Shown one piece after another: positions 36,682 to 45,645 of a DNA stretch of 64,000 nucleotides. The number at the start of each line of letters is the position of its first letter. The stretch's first letter is position 1. Made by a program: the position numbers and the translations under genes. Source of the stretch: Hormoscilla sp. GM7CHS1pb (lineage in GTDB: Bacteria > Cyanobacteriota > Cyanobacteriia > Cyanobacteriales > Desertifilaceae); contig JACONN010000005.1 in the NCBI GenBank assembly GCA_014323675.1, positions 310,001 to 374,000 on the forward strand. The letters run 5' to 3'. The notes beneath the pieces are model-generated. The model had not been told where the DNA came from and made no database searches. It saw only the letters and a list, made by a program, of their open reading frames with translations.

Positions 36682-39291
36682 TCACTGCTGCTGAAGTTGT
36701 CTGAGGAGTTCCTGCACTTTTTGGTACATATCCATATTCCCTTGTGCGCGGAATTTTTGTGCAGCAGTCTGTATATCCTCGATGCCTTTTTGTGTATCTT
36801 TCATCAAAAAATGGACAGCGCCACGACTCATATATGCATAGGCATCGTCTGGCTTAATTTCTATGGCTTTATTGTAATCTGCGATCGCCCCTTCTTTGTC
36901 TCCCAAGTTATAGCGTGCATTACCCCGGTTGTAGTAGGCTAAGGCATAGTCTGGCTTAATTTCTATGGCTTTATTGTAATCTGCGATCGCCCCTCCCAAG
37001 TTATAGCGTGCATTCCCCCGGTTGTTGTAGGCTAAGGCATAGTCTGGCTTAATTTCTATGGCTTTATTGTAATCTGTGATCGCCCCTTCTTTGTCTCCCA
37101 AGTCATCGCGTGCCAGACCCCGGTTGTTGTAGGCTAAGGCATAGTCTGGCTTAATTTCTATTTCTATGGCTTTATTGTAATCTGCGATCGCCCCTTCTTT
37201 GTCTCCCAAGTTATAGCGTGCATTACCCCGGTTGTTGTAGGCTAAGGCATAGTCTGGCTTAATTTCTATGGCTTTATTGTAATCTGCGATCGCCCCTTCT
37301 TTGTCTCCCAAGTTATAGCGTGCCACACCCATGTTGTTGTAGGCAAAGGGATGGGGCTTAATGTCGATCGCTTTACTGTTTGCCTCCACTGCTTCGGCGT
37401 AGCGTTCTAAATTTTGTAGCATAAAACCACGCAACAAATAAAGTCCCGAATCTTTGGGGTTTATATTAATTGCCTTATCTAATGATGCCAGCGCCTCTCG
37501 GTATCGCTGCAACAAGTTAAGCGCATCACCTCGTTCGCGCCAAGCCTCATAGAATTTGGGATTTATTTCCGTAGCTTCATCAAAAGATGCCATCGCTGCT
37601 TGATATTTTTCCTGCTCTTTCAGCGCCAAACCCCGGGCATACCAAGCTTGCTCGAATTTGGGCTTCCGTTTAATCGCTTCGTCAAACGCCGCCACCGCCT
37701 CCTTATAATCAAATAACCGCCACCGTTGATTGCCATAATTTACCCAATCTATCGCACTCCCACTCTTTGCAGGTTTTTGAGCAGTGAATAAAGTCTTGCG
37801 GATAGCACTTATTTTTTCTGGAGTCAGTGGCGGTGATGCTGTTTTTTCCATCTGCAACCACTCAGGTTTTACATCCGTCCTACCTGCCAAACTCAAAAAC
37901 TTTCTGACCGGCACTCCCAAACTATAACCCAGTTGAATCGAATATAAAGCACCTTCCTCTAATAATAATTCTCCTTCCGCTGCAGCGTGAATGCCAATTA
38001 CTCGCCCGCGAGCATCTAGCACGGGTCCGCCGCTCATCCCCCCTTGACTGGGATTACTGTAGACAAGCTCATAACCATCCGTTAAAGACAAAGAGTTTTT
38101 CACATTCAGAGAGCCTCTTTCCTTGCTGAAAACCAGTCCAGCAGTAAACTCCGGGTCAAAACTTCTCACCTTTCCAGGCTTTAACCCCGGCCACCCCGAC
38201 AGGAAAACCCAGCGTCTTTCTTCTATTTTCAAATCATAATTTGCCAAAGTTGCTACCCGGTAACTTTCCTGGCTCTGGAACTGCAACACTGCCAAGTCCA
38301 CCCCTTCCAGTCTTTGTACCTTGCCATAGTCCACCCGGTATCGCTTACCATCAGGGGCGACTACCTCATATTTGTTTCCATCCTTCACTACATGATCTGC
38401 TGTCAGGACGTAGTAAGTCTTTCCTCGCCGAGCAATAATTACCCCCGAACCATTATCCTCTGGTTCCTCAATTCGCACCGTAATCTGTCGGGCGACATCG
38501 TGTACCTGGGCCGCCACACCCGTCAGCAGTGGACGCGGAAGCACTTCTTTAAAGCTAGGATCGACCTCAGGCAACCTCCCAATGGGCACCCCCCAACTCA
38601 AGCGGTGCATTTTCTTGCGCACCTCATCGCTAGGGTACGAACCATCAGCAAATTGATAGAGATTCTGCAAAATAGGATAAGCACCCTTACCATTAATCCC
38701 AATCAACTGACCCCACCCATTCAGCACCGGACCGCCACTCATACCCTGTTGGACATCATTCGTGTAGCCGATTTGATAGCCCTCTTGTAAAGCCTGAAAA
38801 GGAAACATAGAAATCTGCCCCTTGGTAAAGAGTAAACCCCGGGCATCATAAGGGAACCCAGTCGCAAACACGGGCTGATTTACCCTTCCTGGAGAACTTG
38901 CCAAAGCGGCCACTTCATAGTCAGCATCTGCCGCAAACTCTAAAATCGCCATATCGTAGCCATTTTCGGGAACCTTGACAATCTGGGCAGGATACAGCAG
39001 GCCATCAGGAGTGCGGATCTGGTGGGGTTCGCCAGGACTAACAACATGATCGTTAGTGAGCACGGTATAAACTTGCCCATCTTTTCTAATCAGCACCCCC
39101 GAACCACGACCATGCCCCACTATCACTCTGACAGTAATCGAGGAAGCCTTTTGACGCAATTGCGCTTCCGTCAGATGAGCAGTCAGTTGTCGATCGGCCA
39201 CCGTCGGGGCCGAGGCTTCCGTAGAGGACTTACATCCCGGCAGCAGCAACAAACCTATAGCAGAAATCAGCACTAACTTTTTGCCATTCAT
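36682..39291 (-). CDS. Lipoprotein with two trypsin-like domains and a TPR array
   Basis: The start at ATG 39291 gives MNGKKLVLISAIGLLLLPGC, a lipoprotein signal with Cys20 as the lipid anchor. Two S1-type serine protease domains follow, each with a complete triad: NDHVV, YDMAIL and GMSGGP in the first; ADHVV, VDLAVL and GMSGGP in the second. About 350 residues of TPRs come next. The last five to six repeats are near-identical 34-residue units (LGDKEGAIADYNKAIEIKPD), with a two-residue gain (IEIEIKPD) in one and a three-residue loss in another, a sign of recent tandem expansion. It probably acts at the periplasmic face; the substrate is unknown. Confidence 0.92.
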   Translation of the reverse strand: MNGKKLVLISAIGLLLLPGCKSSTEASAPTVADRQLTAHLTEAQLRQKASSITVRVIVGHGRGSGVLIRKDGQVYTVLTNDHVVSPGEPHQIRTPDGLLYPAQIVKVPENGYDMAILEFAADADYEVAALASSPGRVNQPVFATGFPYDARGLLFTKGQISMFPFQALQEGYQIGYTNDVQQGMSGGPVLNGWGQLIGINGKGAYPILQNLYQFADGSYPSDEVRKKMHRLSWGVPIGRLPEVDPSFKEVLPRPLLTGVAAQVHDVARQITVRIEEPEDNGSGVIIARRGKTYYVLTADHVVKDGNKYEVVAPDGKRYRVDYGKVQRLEGVDLAVLQFQSQESYRVATLANYDLKIEERRWVFLSGWPGLKPGKVRSFDPEFTAGLVFSKERGSLNVKNSLSLTDGYELVYSNPSQGGMSGGPVLDARGRVIGIHAAAEGELLLEEGALYSIQLGYSLGVPVRKFLSLAGRTDVKPEWLQMEKTASPPLTPEKISAIRKTLFTAQKPAKSGSAIDWVNYGNQRWRLFDYKEAVAAFDEAIKRKPKFEQAWYARGLALKEQEKYQAAMASFDEATEINPKFYEAWRERGDALNLLQRYREALASLDKAININPKDSGLYLLRGFMLQNLERYAEAVEANSKAIDIKPHPFAYNNMGVARYNLGDKEGAIADYNKAIEIKPDYALAYNNRGNARYNLGDKEGAIADYNKAIEIEIKPDYALAYNNRGLARDDLGDKEGAITDYNKAIEIKPDYALAYNNRGNARYNLGGAIADYNKAIEIKPDYALAYYNRGNARYNLGDKEGAIADYNKAIEIKPDDAYAYMSRGAVHFLMKDTQKGIEDIQTAAQKFRAQGNMDMYQKVQELLRQLQQQ

Positions 39292-39333
39292 CGATCTATC
39301 CTCCCTTAAGCAATTCAAAATTCGTACATCTCG

Positions 39334-39840
39334 TTACATCTCGTACATCTCGTTCCCAGGGTCTCCCTGGGAACGCCAACTGGAGGCAGAGCCTCCTTTC
39401 ATCTCCACACCCACTGGAGGCCGAGCCTCCGTTCGCCCGTGAGGAATAACTTTTTCTCGTTACATCTCGTTCCCAGGGTCTCCCTGGGAACGCCAACTGG
39501 AGGCAGAGCCTCCTTTCACTACGCGCTAATGGAATATAATGTACCTAATTCTCGTTACATCTCGTTCCCAGGGTCTCCCTGGGAACGCCAACTGGAGGCA
39601 GAGCCTCCTTTCACCTCCACACCCACTGGAGGCCGAGCCTCCGTTCGCCCGTGAGGAATAACTTTTTGCCATTCATCGATCTATCCTCCCTTTCGTACAT
39701 CTGGTTCGGTGGGCGACCCCTGGGAACGCCAGTTACAGATCTCGTTTCTCGTTCGGTGGGCGACCCCTGGGAACGCCAACTGGATAAAAAACCTCCGTTC
39801 CCTGGTTAAGCCACCGAACGATAAAATAAAGAAAATCAGC
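39334..39840. repeat. Tandem block of GTTCCCAGGG hairpins
   Basis: Three copies of a unit containing CGTTCCCAGGGTCTCCCTGG and then CTGGAGGCAGAGCCTCC, two of them followed by CTGGAGGCCGAGCCTCCGTT, at about 39350, 39470 and 39563. Two variant copies with CGGTGGGCGACCCCTGGGAA follow (39707, 39752). Part of the unit also repeats the 5' end of the trypsin-TPR gene (CTTTTTGCCATTCATCGATC at 39662), so the block has been duplicated together with that start region. Confidence 0.75.
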
Positions 39841-40650
39841 CTACCGATCGTCAGGGTCAAAACCTCTGTCTCGCAGGAGCGCCTTCAATTCTTCAATTTG
39901 CTGTTCGGCCAGGGCAGCACGCTGTTCGGCCAGGGCTTTTTCTTGTTTTACTCGCTCAATAGCAGCTTTTGTCGCTGCATCCATGGTAGGGGTAATCAAC
40001 TCTCCACTCTGAGTCATCCACCGCAACCATAGTCGATCGTAACCCATATATTCTCCTTCCCACAAACCCAGACTCAACTGAATTTCTGGTATCCACAAGC
40101 GTCCCTGAGTGAGTGCTACCATCTGATACCGGTTTCTCACTAGCCGGAATACCTGAAGTTCTTCGGTATAACGACTAAAGATAACGTAGTAAGGCACGCG
40201 CAGAATTTGTTCGTACACTTGCCATTTTGTGGGTGGTCGCCCTGGTCCACTCGTTGTCCGACCTAAGTCTCCATCTTCCGTACCTGGAGATAAGAACTCC
40301 ACCACTATTAACGGACTAACTTTTTCTTCCCACATGACATAACTCAAGCGCATGTCTCGCCCTTGATACCGTCGCTGCACACCCACAACTCCGAACCAGT
40401 CGGGGCGTTTATACCATAAAGGATGATTCACATCGTAATATATATTGTGATCCATTTGACTGAAAACCATTTCTGGGTCCCAGTTGAGGGGATGAAAGGT
40501 TAACAGCAGCAGTATTGCTTGGAAAGCATGAAATTCGTCTGGCAAACCGGGATCCTCTGGATTTTCACTGGGTAAATCGTACATTGTCGGCATGGGATGC
40601 CGAAACAGTTCCTCTAAATTTGAGGGTGTTGGTAGGGTAATCATAGACAT
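39841..40650 (-). CDS. Uma2-family (DUF820) putative endonuclease
   Basis: 269 residues with the PD-(D/E)XK-like core: RPDWFGVVG, LIVVEFLSPGTEDGDLG, a basic linker, and YEQILRVPYYVIFSR. A long C-terminal coiled coil (AAIERVKQEKALAEQRAALA) ends the protein. Uma2 genes are abundant in cyanobacteria and of unknown role. The start MSMITLPTPSN is used; a second Met two codons later is equivalent. Confidence 0.88.
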   Translation of the reverse strand: MSMITLPTPSNLEELFRHPMPTMYDLPSENPEDPGLPDEFHAFQAILLLLTFHPLNWDPEMVFSQMDHNIYYDVNHPLWYKRPDWFGVVGVQRRYQGRDMRLSYVMWEEKVSPLIVVEFLSPGTEDGDLGRTTSGPGRPPTKWQVYEQILRVPYYVIFSRYTEELQVFRLVRNRYQMVALTQGRLWIPEIQLSLGLWEGEYMGYDRLWLRWMTQSGELITPTMDAATKAAIERVKQEKALAEQRAALAEQQIEELKALLRDRGFDPDDR

Positions 40651-40842
40651 GGAAATAAAGGGTTGTCCTCAACCAGACAGAATGATAGAGCCGCCCGAAC
40701 CCGTTCCCAGGCAGAACGATCCGGGCCCCCTCCGCTGTGAGGGAACGAGGGGTCCGGCTACAGGAACAAAGCAATGTCATTGCGAGCAGGCTCCCGGCCC
40801 CCCCCGCTGCGAGTAGCAACCTTCCTGCGATATATCGAATTT
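40651..40842. repeat. Spacer with GTTCCCAGGCAGAAC and TCATTGCGAG repeats
   Basis: CCGTTCCCAGGCAGAACGAT is interrupted by a GGGCCCCCTCCGCTGTGAGG hairpin before its closing GGAACGAGG arm, that is, a repeat nested in a repeat. TGTCATTGCGAGCAGGCTCC follows near 40776. Confidence 0.5.
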
Positions 40843-40978
40843 GGTGGCTACTCTACCTATATCGACCGGTGGTAGAGAGTACATAACCGGGTTACTTCGT
40901 TCCTACAGATGATTGGTTGTAGTTTTAGGTGGATTCCATGCGCCGGGTTTATTGTCGGTGCTTACTGGTCGGGTATGC
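40843..40978 (-). mobile_element. Internal group II intron fragment
   Basis: About 136 bases match the intron at 52815-52955 (GGTGGCTACTC...GAGAGTACA...CGTTCCTA.AGATGATTG...CGCCGGGTTT.TTG). It has neither end of the intron and no coding sequence, so it is a relic. Confidence 0.75.
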
Positions 40979-41172
40979 AACCTGCTCCCTGCTCCCTCTG
41001 GGGGGGATTTCTATGCAACTACTTTTGACCACACCCCTCTAATTGAGAAAATAGAGGGAGATTATCAACTATAATTGCTTATTAATAAAATATGGAGGTC
41101 GCTGGATGCTATAAACCAATGCTGGCAAGGCGATCGGACCTTTTTGCTTGTCGAACTGACGCGAGTCAGGAT

Positions 41173-41272
41173 CGGCCTAACCTGGTCGAGTATTGGCCTA
41201 ACCTGGTCGAGTATTGGCCTAACTTGGTCGAGTATTGGCCTAACCTGGTCGAGTATCGGCCTAACCTGGTCA
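41173..41272 (+). repeat. 21-bp tandem repeat, about five units
   Basis: The unit GGCCTAACCTGGTCGAGTAT plus one base repeats with a period of exactly 21 bases and single-base differences. A minus-strand frame reads it as a seven-residue repeat (LDQVRPI), a plus-strand frame as YWPNLVE. Neither frame has a convincing start or context, so coding is doubtful. The next 40 bases include GTCAAAACCCGTCGATCTAA, a dispersed repeat also found at 50543. Confidence 0.85.
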
Positions 41273-41411
41273 GGTTGGGGTGTAGTCAAAACCCGTCGAT
41301 CTAACATGGGCCCTCCCATTCGACGTTCTAGAAATGTTAAGAAAGATGTGAGTAAGGCATAGCTTTTTCCGGGGCCATCGGACAAAGTACACAGCCTAGG
41401 CGGTGCCCACC

Positions 41412-42177
41412 CTACTCAACAGGCGCTGTGCGGAGAAACTTTTCCATATCCACCTGGATGTAGATTTGTTTCGTAGTACCCTGTCTCAGCGGATCCTGAA
41501 CAAGGCTACCTCCAAGGATTTTCTCTAGATCGCTTAAAATTTCCAACCCATTATCTGTACGTAGCAGGGTGAACAGCAAAGTATCGCAGTTCCCGCCAGC
41601 CGATCGGGCCGTACAAATCACCGGTAGATCGTTCATTTTGCCATTAGTCAGGTACTTAAAGCTACCATTTTCGTAAGCTTGATGAAACTGGGGCGGTAGT
41701 GGGTCACAAGTAGTGATGTTAGCACAAGAAAGCTCAGACGGAGATCGCAATAGTGGCATCCAACGGCAAGTCAAATAACGATATTTCAGGCATTGACGTC
41801 CCAGCCGAAAAATTGAAAATGCCACATCCCCACACCTATTGGGACAGACTAGCCATCACATCACTACATGTTTATCACTACCACTGGGGCGAAGCTTCTT
41901 TGCATCTCCTAGCAGGATCGTATCCCGCCTTTTCAAAATCATTTCTTACCCAGCGAACCACAGCACTTTTTCCCCTTTTCGTCCAAGCATAAATCGTCGG
42001 CACCGGTTTGCCCGAGATGCTATCGTAACCCTGAAGACAGCGAAACTCCACCTTTTCGTCGTCGGGATTAACCGCTGGGGTAGAAGACTCTCTCCTCGGA
42101 GTAGGGTCGCTGCTGCATCCCACTGCCAGCAGTCCTGCTGCCAATACCGCCATCAATGATTTATATTTGCTATTCAT
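41412..42177 (-). pseudogene. COP23-domain lipoprotein interrupted by a MITE
   Basis: From ATG 42177, MNSKYKSLMAVLAAGLLAVGC is a lipoprotein signal (Cys21). It continues with FRCLQGYDSISGKPVPTIYA, VVRWV and YDPARRCKEASPQ, the first half of a COP23 domain, where the MITE at 41695-41882 cuts in. The second half (FHQAYENGSFKYLTNGKMND, LPVICTA, then LFTLL) ends at 41412. Removing the 188-bp MITE and one 8-bp target copy leaves 570 bases, exactly 190 codons, in one frame. The element therefore inactivated an otherwise intact gene. Confidence 0.85.
41695..41882. mobile_element. MITE with IS1-like termini (copy 2), 188 bp, 8-bp target duplication
   Basis: It begins GGTAGTGGGTCACAAGTAGT and ends ATCACTACATGTTTATCACTACC-like, matching the termini of the IS1 element at 24449-25464. 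The bases ACTGGGGC flank it directly on both sides (41687-41694 and 41883-41890), as expected for IS1-type transposition. Internal sequence is shared with the 239-bp copy at 26214. Confidence 0.88.
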
Positions 42178-42315
42178 ATCATACTCTTAGATCTCATCTA
42201 ATGCTGCTGTCATTCTAACTCTTTGGCCGTTGTCGGGTGTGTTAAATTTTGTTAATGGCGATCGCGTGGTCGTTTCCCAACCTGTTTTTGGGGCGAGCGC
42301 CCATTTTCCGTGCAG

Positions 42316-43610
42316 TTATGGACTTGCGACCCTCCCCGTCAAAGAATACTTCCCAAGTTCTCCCTTATTTGCAGAGGTGACAACTACAGTATACTGCCCA
42401 GTTTCGGGCAACTTGAACACAACCTGAGAATTAGAATTCTGACCATACTGACCGTTAAGCTGTTATTATCAGAGTCCAACACCTCCAATTTGGTATCAAA
42501 ATCCTTGCTGTTAACTTCGATGGTCACCTCTTCACCGCTGCTACCTGTAAAAACATAGGTATCCGAGTAGGAGTTATTCAGAGGCTTGATTTTGTCATTC
42601 CCATCAAGGGCCCCAGCAATAGCTTCCCCATTCATTTCCAGTTTGGGCGGATAGATAACCTTATCTTTCCACAGGGGTCCGATAACTGTGGAAATTAACA
42701 CTCCTGCTACTACGCCTACTACGCAGATCGCCCCTATAAGTAACTTAGATCCGGGAGGTGGGGAGGGAACAGTAACAGGAGGAGTAACAGGAGGAGTAAC
42801 AGGAAGAGTAACAGGAAGAGTAACAGGAGGAGTTGGCAAAGCTCGCACGGCTGCTAGGGCCTCCTTTGCGGAAGGGTAACGCTGCCGATAGTCATAGCGC
42901 ACCATCTTCTCCAAAACCTCTGCCAACTTCGGACTTACCCGTGCGCGATCGCGCCAGACAACTTCGGACGTATCACGATCTTTTGGTAATGAAGTCGGGA
43001 ATATTCCTGTAATAGCCTGGATCCCAACCATCCCCACAGCATAGACATCGCTGCTTAATGTCGGTTTACCAGAGATTTGCTCGTTCGGCATGTACCCAGT
43101 AGTCCCGATCGCGATTGTCAAGGCCGGGTTACTCTGAGAGGAAAGAATCTTAACGGCCCCAAAATCAATCAGAATCAACTTCCCGTCAGCATCCCGGCGG
43201 ATAATATTATCCGGTTTAATATCCCGATGGATAACATTCCGTGAGTGGACAGCTTCCAGCACCGCCAGCAACTGCAACAACAGACTCATCACATCGGCCT
43301 CTGAAAGAGGTTGACCGGGAACGAGTTCGTTAATCAAAGGATGTCCCGCAATGTACTCTTGAACGAGGTAAAATTTCCCATTTTCCTCAAAATAAGCCAA
43401 CAACTGGGGAATCTGGTCGTGAGTTCCCAGAGCGAGCAAAATTTCCGCCTCCGTCTTAAACAAGCGTTGGGCCTGCGGACAGGAAGCAAGTTTCAATTGC
43501 TTCACCACACAAGGGTGGTCATAGCGCCTGAGATCTTCGGCCCGGAAAGTTTTGCCAAAAGTACACTCGACCAATTTGGCCGTAATTTTATAACGTCCAT
43601 CTAAAATCAT
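42316..43610 (-). pseudogene. Ser/Thr protein kinase with transmembrane and PPC domains, C-terminal frameshift
   Basis: The kinase domain (about residues 5-265) has CVVKQLK (ATP-binding Lys), HRDIKPDN (catalytic loop), LIDFGAVK (DFG) and an APE-equivalent GYMPNEQ. A Pro-Val-Thr repeat linker, one transmembrane helix (LLIGAICVVGVVAGVLIS) and a pre-peptidase C-terminal domain (YVFTGSSGEEVTIEV...DFDTKLEVLDS) follow. One missing base near 42450 ends the frame early at 42384. Corrected, the PPC domain continues ...FKLPETGQYTVVVTSANKGE to a stop at 42316, 431 residues. The kinase part is intact either way. Start at ATG 43610. Confidence 0.9.
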
Positions 43611-44170
43611 CGCCGCCACCTGCCATCAAAGAGATAGTATTATTCTATAATACCCTCCCTATCCGCAATACTTCAAGGTTTTGCATTTTATTTGTCATTG
43701 CGAGGGGGGGCTTCGATATCTCTTGTTGTGCTCTTGTCCCAGGGGACTCGGCACACAAGAGATATCTCGGAGATTGCTTCGGGGGGGTAACTCTATTTCG
43801 CATAAGTTACTCGCTAGTCTCCCCCCCCCCTCGCAATGACTTCTAGGCGATTGTGCTGTACCACATTAATTTGAGAAACGCTATATTAGTCGGTTAAAAC
43901 TCATATCTTGCACCATTCTCAACTAGAGGCTCCGCCTCAAGATCGCGTTCCCTGGCAGAGCCAAGGAACGATGGTAAAACACTTTCTCGACAATGCCTCG
44001 TTATCTGGCTCCCGCCTGGTAACGCGCGTGGGTTAAAACCCACGGCGGGCCATGAGGCTTATCGAGAATGGTGCAAGATCTCAGTTAAAACCGACTCTCG
44101 TTCCCTGGGGACCGCCTGAGAACGCGGGGTTTTAACGGCGGTCTGACAGCGAAGTAATGAACCAATCTGA
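43611..44170. repeat. Repeat-rich spacer
   Basis: Besides the long inverted repeat at 43694-43840 it holds several hairpins: GGAGGC...GCCTC-type arms near 43925, GCGTTCCCTGGCAGAGCC (about 43948), CCTCGTTATCTGGCTCCCGC (about 43993) and a GTGGGTTAAAACCCAC palindrome (44027-44042). Two copies of CTCATATCTTGCACCATTCTC-like sequence occur in opposite orientations (43901 and 44061), so the whole 43.9-44.08 kb segment is itself bounded by an inverted repeat. Confidence 0.65.
43694..43840. repeat. 147-bp inverted-repeat element with TCATTGCGAGGGGGGG ends
   Basis: GTCATTGCGAGGGGGG at 43694 is the exact complement of CCCCCCTCGCAATGAC ending at 43840. Inside is a second inverted repeat, ATATCTCTTGTTGTGC with GCACACAAGAGATAT. 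The same end sequence occurs singly at 32172 and 40777. It has no coding content and looks like a MITE or compound REP. Confidence 0.75.
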
Positions 44171-45007
44171 GTGAAAATTAAAGCAATGATCGTCTGGCAG
44201 GCAGATTTTTATCGAGTCCCAAAGCAGGATGCAGCGGCCCAACCCCTGTGGCAGTTACTGATGTGCGATCGCACGTTAAGTTTCACCTATGAAGCAACCT
44301 GTCCGCAATCAGAAGTAAGCGCGAACTGGCTAATAGAACAGTTGCAAAAAACCGGGTTGCCAGATATAATCCAGGTGTTCCGTCCTCAGACTCTGAATTT
44401 GTTGGCAACAGCGGGACAGCAGTTGGGAATCAAGGTGGAAGCGACTCGACGCACTACCGCATTAAAGCAATGGTTGCAAGCTCGATCGTCTCTCGAACCG
44501 GGATATAATCCTTTAGCAATAGATAAACCGCCACCATTGCCATTGCCAGAAAAACTTTGTGGGGAAGCCTGGCGTTTTGCTACCCTACCAGCAGGAGACT
44601 TAGTAGATGCCTTTGCTTCACGTCCCATTCCCATACTAGAGATGCCCGAATTTATGCACCCGATCGCCTTAGGCTTGCGATCGACAATTCCGGTACCAGG
44701 AGTAATAATAGATGGAGGGCGTCAGTCAATGAAATTAGCCCGTTGGATAAAAAATGTCCGACCTGTAGCGCTGAATTATATTCCTGGAGCCCCTGATGGG
44801 TTAATATTAGAAGCGGGGTTAGTCGATCGCTGGGTAATGGTTACCTTTGAGGATGCAGAAGTAGCAGCAGCGGGGAAAGCGTTCCAACAGCGTCTACAAT
44901 CGCAAACTCGAGGATTGCACTTTTTGCTAGTGCAACCAGATAATTCCGGGATGACTTACAGTGGTTTTTGGTTGCTGCGAGATGAATTGGAAATTGAGAA
45001 TTGTTGA
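44171..45007 (+). CDS. Tab2/Atab2-family RNA-binding protein
   Basis: Tab2-type proteins bind the 5' region of photosystem I mRNAs in algae and are conserved in cyanobacteria. The N-terminal IVWQADFYRVPKQD and the blocks PLWQLLMCD, TYEATCPQSEVSANWLIEQL, YIPGAPDGLILEAGLVDRW and SGFWLLRDELEIEN identify the family; the length (278) is normal. A GTG at 44171 opens the frame; ATG 44186 (MIVWQADFYR) is the alternative and aligns better with relatives. Confidence 0.9.
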   Translation: MKIKAMIVWQADFYRVPKQDAAAQPLWQLLMCDRTLSFTYEATCPQSEVSANWLIEQLQKTGLPDIIQVFRPQTLNLLATAGQQLGIKVEATRRTTALKQWLQARSSLEPGYNPLAIDKPPPLPLPEKLCGEAWRFATLPAGDLVDAFASRPIPILEMPEFMHPIALGLRSTIPVPGVIIDGGRQSMKLARWIKNVRPVALNYIPGAPDGLILEAGLVDRWVMVTFEDAEVAAAGKAFQQRLQSQTRGLHFLLVQPDNSGMTYSGFWLLRDELEIENC

Positions 45008-45101
45008 TTATTTATTCACGTTCATATCGCATTAAACAAAACTGCGATCGCACCTGGGGAGAGTTAGTGCGATCGCCTCTATAGTCCATAACACTTGTTT
45101 T

Positions 45102-45311
45102 TTAATCTACCACATTAAGCAGACCCTGTTGTAGAGCATCAAACACGCGATTAACAAGCTGATATTCCGCATCGCTAAGAGCATCCTTCGCTAACAGATT
45201 TGACATCAGTAACTTTTGGTCAAGGCGAGTAATCTGGCGAAACTTAAATATGCGCTCAATTAGCTTTTCGACTTCAATTTTAGGTGCATCAAGTTTAGCT
45301 AGCATTTTCAT
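45102..45311 (-). CDS. Small conserved cyanobacterial protein, function unknown
   Basis: 69 residues from MKMLAKLDAPKIEVEKLIER, all helical, with KFRQITRLDQKLLMSNLLAK and a C-terminal LVNRVFDALQQGLL. Similar short helical proteins are common in cyanobacteria, often next to mobile or toxin-type genes, but I cannot assign a role. Start codons at 45311 and 45305 are both possible. Confidence 0.55.
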   Translation of the reverse strand: MKMLAKLDAPKIEVEKLIERIFKFRQITRLDQKLLMSNLLAKDALSDAEYQLVNRVFDALQQGLLNVVD

Positions 45312-45465
45312 CAACCACCCTATCGATAACAAAACTGCATGACTCTAGTATCAGTGATTTTCCCTATTTGTGAGTGATGGAGCGCAGATCCACTTGGTAA
45401 TACTTACTTAAAAATCCTATGACGATCGTCATTGACAAATTTTAAAAAATGTGGTAAAGGATCGG

Positions 45466-45640
45466 GTAAAATGACTAGATGTTGCAACAGGTAAAACTCA
45501 TAGCAAAGATTGGGATTATCGGCGGTAGCGGTCTGTACAAAATGGACTCCAGGATGTAGAAGAAGTACAAGTTGACACGCCTTTCGGTCCCCCTTCTGAC
45601 TCCATCATCCTCGGCACCCTCTCCGGAACAGACCACTGAC
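45466..45640 (+). pseudogene. Partial duplicate of the 5' end of mtnP
   Basis: AGCAAAGATTGGGATTATCG begins a stretch that matches the first 140 or so bases of mtnP at 49632-49775, including some upstream sequence (GGTAAA.CTAGA...GCAAC...AAAACTCAT). It lacks two short pieces (GGCACA after the ATG, TCCGCCC at codon 18), so it cannot be translated. At the two homopolymers where the main mtnP copy is out of frame it keeps the in-frame counts (four A at 45539-45542, five C at 45589-45593). It ends just before the glycohydrolase gene and so marks the left edge of the inserted block. Confidence 0.8.
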
Positions 45641-45645
45641 CACGC

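Noticed and set aside
39334..39660. CRISPR-like repeat block
   Set aside because: The repeats are hairpin units with homologous filler rather than unique spacers of constant length.
41163..41280. CRISPR-like array
   Set aside because: The 21-bp units are directly adjacent with no unique spacers, and no cas genes are present. It is a simple tandem repeat.
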